A model generated the notes under the pieces. The model did no database searches, was not told where the DNA came from, and saw only the letters and a program-made list of their open reading frames with translations. Shown piece by piece: positions 26,617-38,394 of a DNA stretch of 64,000 nt. The position numbers and the translations under genes are program-made. The stretch is taken from contig CP141148.1 in assembly GCA_035235625.1 (NCBI GenBank), positions 22,879,057 through 22,943,056 of the forward strand, read 5' to 3'. This stretch comes from Saururus chinensis (taxonomy: Eukaryota > Streptophyta > Magnoliopsida > Piperales > Saururaceae). Positions within the stretch are counted from its first letter, which is position 1; each line of letters opens with the position of its first letter.

Positions 26617-28569
26617 TTTTTCCAACTAATGTCAAAATGAGACTGCCACCTCCTTTGCTATGTGGCTGTCATTGAGTTGGTATCCTGATCTTATGGTGCT
26701 TCTAGCCTGAAGCAATGAGTAACCAAATGTTCTCAGGAAGCTGACTGTAAAGCAGCTAAATGGAAATCAATAACAATCAAGCTTGATTTTTGACTTCATG
26801 ACTTCATACATGAAGTGTCAAAAAACAGAATCAACAACATGAAAATTACGAGAAACGAGCACATAGACTATATTCAATAGCTGCAAGCTCATTATTCAAA
26901 AGGTCTCTAAAAGTAGAATTGGTACAACCTACTACATTTAGAACAACCAATTGCAATACCGGGTTTCAACAATTTTTTTGCCATATTAATAATAAATTTA
27001 AATTAGTAACAACTTGTTCAAGTCTTAACCGGAGAGTATATTTACATAATATACTAAGACTATTGTAACTTATACCAGTCTATGAACAGGATGAATGAAC
27101 TAAGTATCCTGTTGGGTTCATGTTTCAACTACATATTAATGAATGAACTAGGTATCATCTTGTGTCCCTGTTTCACCTACATATTAACACGAATCTATAT
27201 AAACTTTATTCATTATAAGCAAAAAGTTTGTTTTACCTTCTTCAATTGTATTTATATCATTGTCATGCATGTAGACTTTGATTTCCTTCATTTCATGAGT
27301 CATATCCAGTCATGCAAAGATACCAACACTTGCACCACTCTCAGACTTAAAGAACTCATATATTGATTAGGAATTCCTCTTCCAATGCTAAAGGTTGATT
27401 TTGAGGCAATAGTTAATATGCGGATAGCTAAGATATCATGTGTCATACAAGCTAGTACAGTATACTTATTACTATTAAGTTTCTACCAACTTAAAATGCC
27501 AAACACTTCTATGTTAAATTTCTTCCTTCAAATATATTTGAGAATCTTTAATTTGAAAAACTATATTGCTTCTCATTTGTAAATGGGAACATTCATTAAA
27601 GGACATTTTTATGGGAAGGAAAGAATTTCATTGTTAGGGTAGTCGGGTTGGGTAAAGACCTAACTATGGTAAAGCCATATAATCCAAGCCTTATCAAATA
27701 ACCATCCAAGCAAGGGAAAAATAAATAAAATAATATTAGTTAAATAAATAGTTATAGATAGGAAGAGAGAGAATTTTATTTACAAAACATGTATTCTGAC
27801 ACTAGCCACCATGCCATGCAGCCGCTAGCGTGACAAGTTGGTGCTTCTGTTGCCTTTTTTCCAAAGAACTTTATGTAAATTTGTCACTTTGAGCCACAAA
27901 ATTCTAATTGCACCACTTTGTGTAATTTTGTCACTTTACGCAATAAATTATAATTTCATTAAAAATTTCCACAAAAAGCACTTGTTTGGTAATTAAGATT
28001 TTTTTCCTATTTATTAATTAATTATTCAAAATTTGTTGTTTTAATAATTTTTTCCTACAAGTAAATAGGATCGGACAAATAGCATTTTCCCTACTCCCAT
28101 TATAAACCCCAAGCTGGCAGCCGATCTCGTACTTCGAATTTGGGTGACCTCGACCTACAGACGACTACTGACAGTGGACATAATCGAGGCTTATTGAAAC
28201 GAAAATTGCTCAAAACCATAACAATCAAAGTACAAGAAAAATAAGAACGAGGTTCCAATTAATATTATAAAATTAGGCAGGCAAAGCTGCAGATTGACAG
28301 CAAAAAAGAGGTACAATACAAAGGTGCAAAAATTAATGGGGTCCCTACTGCAACACCCCATGTGGATGATACCCCTGCCATCCTCCCCTAAGCCTAAGAC
28401 CCTAGCAGAGTCAACATCAGCACTGGTACATGTCCATCAGAGACACATGAGACTGTATGGGCTGGAGTCTCTCCAGTCCGTATTTGAAGATTTTGCACGT
28501 ACAAATAAAATCCCTTTTAATTATTATTGCTAAATTAATCTATTTTCATAATGAGTTAATGCTATTTTG
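26617..28569. other. Gene-poor DNA between two MITEs
   Basis: No recognisable gene. It holds a 48-bp tandem duplication at 27093-27188 and, at 27880-27950, a loosely repeated 'aatttgtcacttt' word. A possible TATAAAC lies near 28111, but the frame at 28294-28533 that follows has no recognisable domain. Confidence 0.3.
27093..27188. repeat. Tandem duplication, 48-bp unit, two copies
   Basis: The copies at 27093 and 27141 both start GAATGAACTA and end with CTACATATTAA, with a few mismatches between them. Confidence 0.7.
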
Positions 28570-28709
28570 ACGTTAATCTTTATACGTTAAAATTTTATTT
28601 TATTATTTAAAGATAATTAATAAATGGGGCCCCGGCTCATAAAAATGAGCCCCACTTATTAATAATTTTAAAATAATAAAATAAAGTTTTAACATGTAAA
28701 AATTAACGT
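28570..28709. mobile_element. Foldback MITE, 140 bp, AT-rich arms
   Basis: The left arm starts ACGTTAATC and the right arm ends AAAATTAACGT. The arms pair through long A/T runs to a GC core, where GGCTCAT and ATGAGCC flank AAAA at about 28641-28644. Noncoding; target duplication unclear, and weaker pairing may extend outward. It is distinct in sequence from the MITE at 26428. Confidence 0.7.
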
Positions 28710-29847
28710 TGCATAAACATTTTTCATTCATAATTACCACCCTCCTCAAACTTTGTCTACGCTGAAGAAATATTGACGGATTGAATCCTCATTGAAATTT
28801 GAAAGATGCATGCTTCTATCCAGAGGTTTAAAGATGGAGATGTGCAGAAAGGATGGTAAATGCAAGTGATGAAGTGGAAAATACCTGAACAGGGATTAGA
28901 GAGGAATAATGGGAGATGTTGAGGCCCTTTTAAATTTGTACACCTCAACATTTTAGCAGAAGTAACTTTTGAGGGCTGCAACTTGCAACATAAAAATAGG
29001 CTTAATATCAACCGAAAAGTGTTTTAGATGGCATCTTCTCTTCTGTCGGATAAACAGTAGAGCAGAGATTAGGATAAGGATCAAATACCATGCGTTTTGT
29101 TCTCTGTTTATATATTTTACCTCTCTCTTCTTCCATGAAAAAATCTTGGCTGCAATTAATTACTCCTATTCTTAATTAACACACACACAGAAGCAATAGT
29201 TAATACATATCTTACCTTTAAAAATTCCCTTGAAATTTTTTTGTATAGATTATCTTTTAAAACTATTTGATTTTGGTGTGATTTAGAGATTATATATTTA
29301 GAGATACAATATTTTTATAGGACGTAGATTTTTTGTTAGAGATCTTTCCATATTCCTTAGCTCAACATGCAAATATTTCATATACCTTAGTTTAATGAAA
29401 AAAATTCAATAAAACCCGGTTTTCCATATTAATCAAGAAAAGTTGGATGAAAATACCACTTAGAAGGGGCTTAGGGTTTTAAATCGTGTAACTTGGTAAT
29501 GAAGGCATATAAACCCATAGGCAACTAGAAGCCCAATGCGACTTTCAATTTCCAACCAGCCATTTCCAATATCTGATCGGAGAAAAGCGAGCTCCAACTG
29601 CCAACAGTGTAATATTCCTAGATCCAACAAGCGATTTTAGGCCCTTGCTTCTCCAATTGCGGTCCAAAAATTATTGTCAGTTATCCCTTCTGCACTCACA
29701 TGGTAGGGGTGGCCACGAGGCATCACTACGACAGGGTTCAGTGGTAGCAGTCATTCGATGACTTCTGCGATGAATAGTAGAACTTGTAAATGCATCTGTG
29801 CACCCTAGTTTTATTTTCATCGTTACGAATACACGCTACATTCATAT
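28710..29847. other. Gene-poor DNA, left flank of the MULE remnant
   Basis: No domain recognised on either strand. The right part (from roughly 29400) probably belongs to the downstream noncoding region of the minus-strand MULE. Confidence 0.3.
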
Positions 29848-30015
29848 ATCGTGTTATTGCTAACACGATGTAAGTACATATTTATACACGCATTATACAT
29901 ATATCATGTTATAAATAATACGATATGTACATATTGTTAGCAGTGATATGTCTTATTGACAAGTAGTGTTATCATGTATGCGAAAGCAAACACATTGTGT
30001 TATCGATAATACAAT
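29848..30015. repeat. Palindromic TATCGTGTTA-type repeats beside the MULE
   Basis: At 29848-29869 the 9-bp arms ATCGTGTTA and TAACACGAT flank TTGC. At about 29994-30015, ATTGTGTTATC and GATAATACAAT pair with one mismatch. A weaker copy (ATCATGTTATAAATAATACGAT) lies between them. The same words recur around the PMD pseudogene at 61-64 kb. Confidence 0.75.
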
Positions 30016-30199
30016 AAGTGGACTTAGTGTGTATTTGACGTTTACTTGGGTGGTTACAAAAATTGAATGAACACTTGATTTTTTTTAGTTATATTGGCAG
30101 TTACATAATTTGAATGATCATGAGGCATTTTTCACAATTACATAATCTCAATAATCACAACCCATTATAGACGGCTATATAATATAGTATAAAATTTTG

Positions 30200-31970
30200 A
30201 TATACATATTTGTAGGCAACAAGAAGATATACGAATGCTAGAATCATTGAAGGCCTCACAAGAGAAGAAGAGGGTGTCTAATGCAATTATTATCAATATT
30301 TGACTAGGATATTTTTCTTCAAGAAAGTTACATCTATGGATAGCAATGGCCTCAGTATTTTTCTAAATGCTCTTGCCACCAACTCAAATATCCAAAATAC
30401 TCTTTTAAAATCATGGCCCCCTATAGGTTCGAGAATATCACATGAACTGACGAGAACTACTATACTGCTAGGATTAATCATTTCTATCTAAATGTTGTAT
30501 GCAAGTAGTATGTGATAAGATTCATTTGGTTTCGTATCGATTAAATCATGCATTGCTTTACTTGCACGACAAGATTTGTTGTAGTCAACAGTGACACCTT
30601 CAAACAATAAAATAATTGTGCCACAATTGTGTTTTCAATAACAAGACAAATTAACAAGTTGCGTTTTCATAAATTCAACTTTATAAAAATCATTTAAACA
30701 TATCTACAATACGGTAAATCTCGTGTAAGAATTATTTAAGATGATGTGCCTTACCTGCACGCCAACATTTCTTGTAGTTCAAAGTTATACCCTAGTGCTT
30801 AGAAATATATGTGGCTATGCTTTTAGGTGTAATGTCCGTGGAATCTTCAAAGAGGCCATAGCATTTTCTCGCAATCCAAAGGTGAGATGTTAAAGGGTGG
30901 TAGTTGACTTCCATTACATGCCACACACATGATCGGCCACTGACCTTGTCAAAGTCACATCATATCCTATGTTTGATGGCCTTATGTACTACTTGTAAGA
31001 CTAGTTGGAGCACTTCACCCATATGTATTCTTGTTCTCATCTACAACCTGATATGTAAAATTCACCTTTATTACAAGGTCTATCAACGCCCTCTTGAAAT
31101 ATACCAGGCTTTGGAACCGTGCACCCAATTGAAGTAGATTTTGGTAGTCTTTTTATTACAAATTCATCATCTCACTCTCACCAATATTTGGTTCCAACAA
31201 GTTAAGATCATTGATTGTGACCCACTGCCTTGGCCTCAAAGTAAATATTATTGGGTAACTTGCTATGTCTGAATTCTTCATGGTCAGGCATAGTTTCTAT
31301 TTGAATAGTGTTGTTCTCGCTCCACTTTTTAGCACTCCACAATTCTTGAAATTCTTGCATGTCAACATTTTTAGACCTATAGGGGGATCATAGCTATCAC
31401 TTTGGCATGAAGTCCTTAATGCACCCATTGCTGGTGACATTTCTTGAAATCCAGTGTGAAAGCCTTCTATATTAGGTTGTGTAGACATTGGAATGTTAAA
31501 TGATGTTTGATACAGATTTGTTTAGTTGAGCTTGCCCGTTTTTCCCAATCTACATTAAATATTAATGTGTTAATGAATATACAATTTCATTCAACATTGT
31601 GTATTCGGTTATATGCTTCCAAATTACATTGTGACATCGATGAGATGATATTCATATATGTCGTGTTGTCGTCTCTACGCTTACATGAATATGTGAGATA
31701 TCACATTTGTATTCCACATCAATAGTTATGAGACATTTTAAATATCATGTTTGCATAAACACAATTATTTTGAATTAGCATGTTGTTAGGAACACAATGG
31801 AGTGTAATATCATGTAATCTCAAATTAAATATTACCTGACTATTTGATATGTGCGTGGTGTATCAGTGACTCCTGTATTAAATCCATCATTCATGGTGGG
31901 GTAAGTTGATACCACCTTCTCCAACCTCGATGATTCATCTATATTCACAGTCTAGTTCCTTTCTAATGCC
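30200..31970 (-). pseudogene. Mutator-like (MULE) transposase, broken
   Basis: Minus-strand pieces match MUDR-type transposases in the expected order. They are: a low-complexity N-terminus (about 31970-31297, with a likely intron whose donor CAG/GTAAT falls at 31836/31835); LGARFQSLVYFKRALIDL, like the MuDR N-terminal domain; HVMEVNYHPLTSHLWIARK; DITPKSIATYISKH and YKKCWRA at 30930-30735; then SIVVL and FKRVFWIFELVARAF, and RPLLSIDVTFL near 30300. The Asp in LSID is the first catalytic residue of the DDE triad. The copy has several in-frame stops and shifts, the rest of the catalytic domain and the zinc-finger end are gone, and no terminal inverted repeats were found. The YKKCWRA module appears twice (see findings). 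Confidence 0.75.
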
Positions 31971-32309
31971 GATGATTTTTTTTTAAAATATTACATAGTA
32001 CCTTTGTGGACCAAAACACCACTTATACATTTTCCTCTTTTTGCTTCTCTCCCTTCTTCTCTCACCCTACATTCCTAAAGTCTACTACTTCTTTCTTGTC
32101 TTTCTCGAATGACTTCTCCCTAATCTTCTCCCCCCTTCCACCTACATATTGGAACATCGTTTCTCTTACCATATGGGAAGCTTTGGAACATCAATGTGTG
32201 CCAAGGCATGATGTGCAGCTAGTCCAGAAGAAGTTTGATTCAGGTTCCTAACTAAAGAGTGGAACTTTTATAAAATTTACATAATAGGCTATGAACAAGT
32301 GAGAGGTTT
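31971..32309. other. Upstream side of the MULE remnant, no gene recognised
   Basis: Noncoding. It includes a plus-strand Ser/Phe-rich frame of about 80 codons with no recognised domain. It probably belongs to the 5' region of the minus-strand MULE. Confidence 0.3.
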
Positions 32310-32935
32310 TTGTTTTGATTTAACCACATTAGTGTATTAATTCAACCATATTAATTTATTGATTCAACCATATTGGTGTATTGATTTTGATGTATTAATT
32401 CAACCATACTATTATCTTAATGCAATGTATTGATTTAGTAATAATGTTATTTGATTCACCAACATTGCTATATTGATTCAACCATATTGTTATATTAATT
32501 CAACCATATTACTTTATTTATTCAACTATATTGTTGTACTAATTCAAATATATTATTGTATTGATTCAACCATGTTTTTTTATTGATTCAACCATATTGT
32601 TGCATTGATTTAACCATATTAATGTATTGATTAATTTATGTTGTTAAATGTATTCAACCATATTGTTGTATTCATTCAATTGTATTGCTTTATTCATTCC
32701 ACTATATTGTTGTATTGATTGACATATATTCCTATTTTAATTCAACCTTATTGTTGTCATAATTCAACCATATTGATGTATTTAGTCAACCATATTAATG
32801 TATTCGTTCAAATATATTGTCATAATCATTTAACTATATTGTTGTATTAATTCAATTATATTGTTATAATCATTTAGCCATATTGCTATATTTATTCAGT
32901 AGGGTATTTATTCAACCATATTGTTATTCGTAGAG
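32310..32935. repeat. Degenerate minisatellite, unit about 22-23 bp
   Basis: About 600 bp made of variants of TTGATTCAACCATATTGTTG, roughly 25 units with many substitutions and occasional doubled lengths. It lies in the upstream region of the broken MULE. Frames through it are by-products of the repeat. Confidence 0.9.
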
Positions 32936-33411
32936 ATGAAATATTTTTTCCACCAAAGAGGCTACCAAGGTTCCCAAATTGATAACCAACTCTTGATTTC
33001 ATACAATTTTTTTGGATTCCGAGCTGAGCCCAGGTGATGACTTCGTGGAGCTCTTCTCGTGTTCCTTCAACATTTCATAGTCACTACAGAAAACCCAAAA
33101 ATAAACCCATTTTAGAAAGATTGAAAGGAAAGTGAAGAATAATTTTTGTTAAAAGATTGAAAAGAGAAGGGCAAACTCCAAGTAGGCCAATGAAGGCATG
33201 ACAAGAAAATGATGGTTGGTCTACAAGAAGCGACGTAACCATGGGGAAAACTTCAGCTAGCAGAGGGACTTGAGGACGAAGGCAAGAGAGTAGGAGAAAT
33301 GGACAATGGTGGTTAGAGGTTGGCAGTGATGATGGCTAGTGGTGGCCATAGTGAAGGAGGAAGGAAGGGTGTCATTCTTGAGAGTTTAATATCCAACTAG
33401 ACGACGGTCAT
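32936..33411. other. Spacer between minisatellite and LTR
   Basis: No recognised domain. A minus-strand reading from about 33350 is rich in Thr, His and Ser and looks like a 5' untranslated or low-complexity region. Possibly the outer part of the MULE. Confidence 0.25.
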
Positions 33412-34339
33412 GGATCACTAGATTGCTCTTCAAACTTGTACTTCGTAGAAGTAAGAATAAATAGTTCTAGCCTCTATGCACAAGAATTTCTAAGTAAGCA
33501 CATAAATGAATTATCTATGCATAAACTATCAATTTATTAATCATCTAATCACACCAAGCATGAAAATCACACATGAACACACAATGATTTAATGTGAAAA
33601 ACCCAACTTGGGTAAAAAACCATGACTGCCTCACAAGGCTAAATCAATGCACTAGTAAGCAAGAACTTACAAGATATTAAGAACAACCAATCAACCTTTT
33701 TAGACTTTACACAAACATAAACTCCTCTTTGTTTAGTCTTTTTTGTTGTTGGCCTTCAAGTTTTTTCTTCATTTGAATCCTTGAAGCTTTCCCTCTTCGT
33801 GTTCCGTCTTTGTCTCCTTCTAACAACTCAATCAAAGAATCATTCTTCAATTTATTAATCCACCTTTGAGATTCTTCAACTCCTTTGAAGAATTTGTTGA
33901 CTCCTTTTTTGTTTGCTGTGTGAGAATTTTCTCTTTTAGTTGTGTGTCTTCATGAATACACCATTAACATGTGTGTGAAGCTTTTTGGTGAACTCTCTAG
34001 GAAAACAATGATGGAGGAACTATCATTTAATCTCTATTATTTTCTAGGTTTTTCTCTCTTCAAATTTGTGATTCTCTAGCCTTTATATAGGTCTCTAAGT
34101 TGGTTTGAAGCTTTAACTCCAACTAGGAATAAAATCTCTTCTAAAAAGCTTAAATTAAGTAATCATAACTCTAAGCAAATGATCGTTTCAAACAATGATT
34201 GATCATTCACGATTTGCTTAGGGCACAACTATATTAGTAGTTGATTAATAAATTCTTGGTCTGTTTTATAATGGGTTGTTTCAAGCGTTGATTGATTGTT
34301 TGCTGAAGCGATCGATCCATTCAACAATGTTCCAATGTT
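33412..34339 (-). mobile_element. Inverted copia-like LTR
   Basis: On the minus strand it ends near 33412 with the family tail ('gagcaatctagtgatcc'). It holds a minus-strand TATATAAAG at 34082-34090, with GATCGAT-type words at 34184-34325 (AATGATTGATCATTC, AGCGATCGATCC) upstream. The middle matches the plus-oriented copies at 16.9 kb and 34.9 kb (for example 'gcttactagtgcattgattt' on minus). Its outer end is cut by the CACTA end at 34340. Confidence 0.65.
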
Positions 34340-34485
34340 CACTACAACAAAAAGGACTATTAGCGACGCATAAATGCGTCGCTACTACTTGATAGTAGTA
34401 GCGACACATATTACTATGCGTCACTACTACCTTATATTAGTAATGACGCATAAGCCTATGCGTTGCTAATATCAAAATTTTTATT
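34340..34485 (+). mobile_element. CACTA-type transposon end
   Basis: Starts CACTACAACAAAAAGGAC, the typical CACTA (En/Spm) terminus. It is followed by subterminal copies of 'gcgacgcat' in both directions (TAGCGACGCATAAATGCGTC and relatives at 34360-34470), as in CACTA ends. The opposite TIR (TTTTGTTGTAGTG) was not found, so only one end remains. Confidence 0.7.
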
Positions 34486-34527
34486 GTTTTAAAATTTTTT
34501 TTAATAATTTATAATTAAAAAAATTAT

Positions 34528-34590
34528 CCTCTCTCTCTCTCCTCACTCTCTCTATTCTCTCTCTCTCCCTCTCTTTCTCCTCTCTCTCAA
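34528..34590. repeat. CT-rich low-complexity tract
   Basis: A run of CTCTCT with a few A and T interruptions, next to the CACTA end. Confidence 0.9.
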
Positions 34591-34699
34591 TATGGGCTAG
34601 GTAAACACAAAATTGAGAAGAGGAAAACGTAGAATATGAGAGAGAAAAGAGAAGTCATTTGTTCATTGTTTTCCGAAGAGATCATCATTGTGCTTAAGA

Positions 34700-35270
34700 G
34701 TTTTGTTTTAATGGTGATTATTTGAGTAACAAAAACTGAAAAGCAAGTTCAATGGAAGATTGAAGATTCAATGCTGAAGTCATAAACTCTTGGAGCTTAT
34801 TTAAAGATATAGAAGAAGATGAAGACAAAGTAAGGAGTAAAAAATCTTCAAGACTTGAGGAGAGAAGACTTGAAGGCGAACAACGAAAAAAGATGGAGAT
34901 CTAAAGAAAAGGAGTCTGCATTAGAGTCTTCAAAAGAGATTGGTGGTTTGGTTGCGTCAATGTAAAGGTCTTACTTGCTAGTGCATTGACTTAGTTGTGT
35001 GAGGCTTACGTGGTTTTTTACTGTAGTTTGGGTTTTCCACATAAAAATTGTGTGTTTGCTTATGTGGATGCATGATTATTGTTTGATTGATGAATTAGTA
35101 TGATTATGATTGTACTTCATAATTATGTATAAGTGTTTTTGCTTCAAAACAAATTCCTGCGTATAGAGGCTATAACTTTAATTACTTCATGTTAAAGTAC
35201 TTGGGTTAGGAGTAATGTAGTGATTTGCTGAGCCATATAGACAGATATTAAGCTCTTAGTCTTAAGAGTC
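34700..35270 (+). mobile_element. Copia-like LTR, 3' part (plus)
   Basis: Matches the downstream half of the 16 kb LTR: the GAAGACTTGAAGG region, 'cttgctagtgcattgactt', 'gtggttttttac', 'gggttttccacat' and the tail 'agtgatttgctgagcc'. The U3 half is missing. With the LTR at 33412-34339 it forms a head-to-head inverted pair around the CACTA end. Confidence 0.6.
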
Positions 35271-36650
35271 ATTTTTGTACGATATGCACTATTGATTTGC
35301 TAATAAACTTAGTACCCACAATGGAAATTAAAATCATCTACTGGGTAAAATGTAAAATGTAAAATATGGTTATTTAACTTCTAGACTTTGATGCTATAAT
35401 GTAGTATAAGGTAGTTCAGTAGTTTGAATTCATTTGCAAACTGAATGAGATTCGATATGTGTTATGATTTCCTTGACTATCTTATGTAAACATTGTCAAT
35501 AATAATAGTTCTCCTATAAATGATTGAGAGGGCTACATACATATATAAAATTGTGTTAGTGTGAAAGCTACCATCCCCTTACATTGAAAAAGACATAAAA
35601 TGAAAAAAATAAAAAAGTGCAAGGTCATGAGAGGTATGAAAAAGCCAATGAAAGCCCAAATTTTGAAAAAGACTCTAAAAGCCAAATCATTGAAAATGGC
35701 AAAAGGGCAAAATAGAAAGAAAACAAAAGAAACATTTTTTTTGTATTGATGCTTGTAAATCTTTCTTAATAGATGTAAATCAATGATCATAGGGAATATA
35801 AACATGGGTCAAGTTTCTTGACAAACTCATTTACAAAAATTGTAAAAAGGGAAAAGTTGTTTTTGACTATATTATTCATTGATATCCTGATGTTATTTTG
35901 ATTGATCATGGTATAGTCTTCAACTTGATTTGAACACTTTAACATATCATACTATTATGAGGCTTGAAACTTAAAATTATTATTTTTTAATCAAGTTGCT
36001 AATGAGATTTTGTTATGTTTATGCTAGAATCACATAATGTGTTATTATAAAACTTTGATAGTATATTCACTAATGATATTGCTTTAAGATTATAAACACA
36101 CTTTGATTTAAAATTGATTTTTGAAATTTTTGATTCTCCTCAAAATTGACTTTTAATGTGGTTTTAAATTAATTTCTAAGTTTTTTCTCTTATTTTTTGT
36201 CTTCTTTACCTCATTTTATCTTTGTCTATTCACGACAAAAAAAAGAAAAAAATTAGGTTACGAGTTCCTTAGAGAAAACCTTAATAAACTCGAGGAAAGA
36301 TAGCTAATAGAGAGTTCGAGAAAGAAGATATGAGTTAATTGTTAAAAGAGAAAATTCTTATTTTTGTTAAAACTTGATTAATCTTATATTTACTTGAACA
36401 TTTAAAGTCTATATTTACTTGTTTATTGGAACAATATTATGCAAGGATTTTCTTTTTTTGTAACATGCAGGCTAATTGTAGGTTGAAGACCATGCCACAT
36501 TAAGATTTGTGAGTTATAGATTAAGGGGGAAAGTCATTGGCATTATTAGATAATCTATCTAAATTTGATTATGCACTATAGAGTTGTAATTTTTCTTTTT
36601 CAAATTGACCAGTTGTAGTATTTTGTCACGAAATAGCCAAAATGGGAGAT
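35271..36650 (+). mobile_element. Internal noncoding remnant of the copia-like family
   Basis: AT-rich DNA sharing the 'gtgtgaaagctaccatcccc' stretch with the spacers at 13.2 kb and 19.9 kb. It ends with 'gtattttgtcacgaaatagc' and the purine-rich GGGAGAT before the LTR at 36651. No gag or pol reading was found. Broken. Confidence 0.5.
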
Positions 36651-37930
36651 TGTAGGAATATATGTTTCTGTATGCCATAAATTTGCTTATTTCATTATCA
36701 AAACAATATCATATATGCGTGTAATTTTGGGTCATGTTAAGTTTGAAGATTATGGGCTGAAGATGGAGTTGAAGGAAAACTCAAAGTGTTGTTTTGTCAT
36801 GCAAAAACAAATACACATTACATTAACACACTTTAGGGTAAAAGAGACCTTAGGTGATGACGTGATTGAGAAATGGTGACTTTTCGAATGAAAATTCAAA
36901 ATTTTGTACAGAGCGATCGAACACTATTTGAATCAATCAATCGGTCTTGAATGTCATATTGCAAGGTTCTCCAAAATTCATAATTAAAAGGTCACCTGCT
37001 TGGAATGATCAGTCTGTGGGTTGAATGTTTATACATGAAATTTAGCGGAAATGATTGCAACTGATTGCTTGGTGAATAAATTTATTGTTGTGAAGAGTTT
37101 ATGTGAACAATACAGGGAAACAATCGATTGCCCAGTGGGTTGATCGATCGCTGTCATGTGAAATTGCATAAATTAACACTTTCAAAGTTGATTTAGAATC
37201 CCAATTGTGTCAAACTTTCTTCTGTAACTTGGGGAGTCCATAAACGGGGTTTAAAATGTCAGAATAAAAAGCGGAAAGCTTAGAGAGCTAGTGTGGAGTT
37301 TCTCTAATGGTTTTTAGAGAGAATTAGTCTTCTAATTAAAGAGGTTTGTCCACTTTAATCAAAAGAATGATTAGAGGTGAGATGAGAGAACAAAAATATT
37401 TGTGTGGCATGTATTTTGCTGAAGATTATTGCTAAGAAGATTAAAGAGAAAGAAGATTCATTCTAAAGGAGGAGGACATGAAAGACCTTGATTGATCAAA
37501 AGTATAATAAAGAGAGAAGATCAAGCTGATACTGGGAGACATCCAAGGAGTGGTTGATTCAAAGTAAAAGTGGTGCAAAGGAACAACCATGTGGAGAAAA
37601 AGAAGTATTTTGTCTTTGTAAATGGTAACTTTGCAATCATTGCTTAACATAGTGAATAGTTGATATAGACAGAGTATCCCAAAGTTTTTCTTTCTTTGGG
37701 TTTCCACATAAAAGTTTTTATGTGTTTTCTTAATGATTGATTTGCTAATTTTTTGATAGAACACATAGGAATTAAATACATTAATTAAAGAAAAATCATA
37801 GTTTATTTTATTTTAAAAGTAGAAGACAAATCTTGTAACTCAATTGTAGGTTAGAACTGCTTTATTTTTCTTAGTTTGTGTTGCCACACACTCATAATCA
37901 CAAAGCAACAAGACTGGCATCAGTTCTATT
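36651..37930 (+). mobile_element. Copia-like LTR (plus)
   Basis: Starts TGTAGGAATATATGTTTCTG after GGGAGAT. GATCGAT-type words lie at 36910-36960 (AGCGATCGAACAC, TCAATCAATCGGTC) and 37125-37160 (CAATCGATTGCCC, TTGATCGATCGCTG). Its tail 'gtttccacataaaag' resembles the other copies. No clear TATA box was seen. Right edge approximate. Confidence 0.5.
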
Positions 37931-37949
37931 GAAGTAGTTATGATGTTAG

Positions 37950-38351
37950 CCTGACATTAGTCCTTACTTTTTTTTATTCGTTTTGTCTTTATTTAAAATT
38001 CAATTTTTAAATTTCAAATGGCCATAACTCCCTACCCCGAACTCAAATTCAGAAGTTCTTGGTACCGTTAGACTCGTATCAACAAGACCTACAAAAAAAG
38101 ACCATGAAATGGCATGTTATCTGGTAATTTTAAAGTGGGCCTCTTCCATAACACGCTTCTCAAGGTCATAGCATTCGATCCTATCTAATTTACATGTTTT
38201 TGAGCTCGATACGTTTATCTCTCATAGCTCTATCAAGATCTTAAAGTTCATTTGAAAGAATCGAGCTCAAAATTTTTGAAATTCATGAAAAACCATTACT
38301 GGGCCCAAAATTTCTATCTTTCAAAACTTTTGAAAATTTCAGTCTGTTACA
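37950..38351 (-). mobile_element. Gypsy LTR start, remnant (minus)
   Basis: On the minus strand it begins at 38351 with TGTAACAGACTGAAATTTTC, a gypsy LTR start. It contains the plus-strand word 'gttcttggtaccgttagact' shared with the solo LTR at 52283-54268. Only about 400 bp of U3 are left, interrupting a copia-like unit. Confidence 0.55.
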
Positions 38352-38394
38352 TAGAGAGAGGTTGTTCACTTAACACAGAATTCCAGCTCACACC

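Noticed and set aside
28294-28533. 79-codon frame after a possible TATA box
   Set aside because: No family resemblance, and another frame over the same bases looks equally plausible; not enough to call a gene.
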